From contig UQMQ01000054.1 in assembly GCA_900542245.1 (NCBI GenBank), forward strand, positions 1 to 14,698: a DNA stretch of 14,698 nt, read 5' to 3'. The stretch is from an uncultured Eubacteriales bacterium. Lineage in GTDB: Bacteria > Bacillota > Clostridia > Peptostreptococcales > Anaerovoracaceae. The notes beneath the pieces are model-generated. The model made no database searches and had not been told where the DNA came from. It worked only from the letters and a program-made list of their open reading frames with translations. Shown here one piece after another: positions 14,403-14,698 of the stretch; the stretch's first letter is position 1; the number at the start of each line of letters is the position of its first letter. The translations under genes were made by a program, and so were the position numbers.

Positions 14403-14698
14403 ATGAAAAGAGATCCATTAAAAGCAAGCGTTTTAGCGGCAAAGATAATTCCAAATGCAAGTCCTGAAATGTTAAAGGATTTTGACAATATCCCGGAAAA
14501 CTATAAATCGCTGGCGTTGATTACTGCAGACAGCGATGACGTTACTTACACAGCCCTGGACGAGGCAACGAAGAAGGCCGATGTAGTCGTCGCTTATGCA
14601 AAGAGCTTCTATGGCGGTGCAGCGAACGCGAATACAAAGCTGGCAGGTGAAATCATCGGTATTCTGGCAGGACCAAATCCGGCAGAGGTAAAGAGCGG
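14403..14698 (+). CDS. eutL: Ethanolamine microcompartment shell protein EutL (5' part)
   Basis: The open frame starts at ATG 14403 after an AAGGAGAG site and runs off the window end, so only the first 98 residues are visible (full EutL is about 220). EutL is a trimeric shell protein with two fused BMC domains and a gated central pore. The stretch ALITADSDDVTYTALDEATKKA and the closing ILAGPNPAEVKSG match EutL closely. It lies 15 bases after eutC. Confidence 0.94.
   Translation, partial: MKRDPLKASVLAAKIIPNASPEMLKDFDNIPENYKSLALITADSDDVTYTALDEATKKADVVVAYAKSFYGGAANANTKLAGEIIGILAGPNPAEVKS

Noticed and set aside
1..14698. CRISPR arrays, tRNA/rRNA genes, insertion sequences, phage or toxin-antitoxin genes.
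   Set aside because: No regularly spaced repeats of CRISPR type, cloverleaf-like sequence, transposase motifs or terminal inverted repeats were seen on either strand by eye.

Overview
The window looks like a chromosome segment of an anaerobic Clostridia-type Firmicute, probably a gut member of the Oscillospirales or a relative. This rests on strong AGGAGG-type ribosome binding sites, sigma-70/SigA promoters, a CotH/DUF4956/VTC cluster and a Firmicutes-style ethanolamine operon with the EutV/EutW antitermination pair. The assignment is from gene content only.

Left part (1-5032, mostly minus strand, GC-rich). A few codons of an unidentified plus-strand gene end at 58. An M18 aspartyl aminopeptidase (248-1513, minus) has its own consensus promoter. 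Upstream of it on the same strand is a three-gene cluster read right to left: a broken VTC (polyphosphate polymerase type) gene (4666-5032), a DUF4956 membrane protein (3878-4549) and a secreted or membrane-anchored CotH-family protein (1775-3823), closed by a hairpin terminator near 1711-1746. The VTC gene keeps only the C-terminal part of its domain, and its good start codon is out of frame with it, so the cluster appears partly decayed.

Middle (5033-6408). A divergent promoter drives a plus-strand HutD/Ves-family protein (5286-6368). It carries an unusual C-terminal extension with two membrane segments and a charged tail, and a terminator follows directly.

Right part (6473-14698, plus strand, lower GC, AGA-rich arginine codons). 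This is an ethanolamine-utilisation bacterial microcompartment operon: an EutG/PduQ-type alcohol dehydrogenase, eutS, eutP, eutV, eutW, eutA, eutB, eutC and the start of eutL. Spacing is tight (an 11-nt overlap at eutV/eutW and a 1-nt gap at eutS/eutP). The leader has a promoter, two small hexaloop hairpins and an intrinsic terminator. The 3' arm of the second hairpin is also the 5' arm of the terminator, as expected for control by EutV, the ANTAR-domain RNA-binding regulator encoded within the same operon. EutW would sense ethanolamine and phosphorylate EutV, and EutV would permit read-through. EutBC cleaves ethanolamine to acetaldehyde and ammonia, EutA reactivates the B12 enzyme, EutS and EutL are shell proteins, and the alcohol dehydrogenase recycles NADH by reducing acetaldehyde to ethanol. 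The remaining eut genes (for example eutE, eutM, eutN, eutD, eutT, eutH) would lie beyond the right edge.
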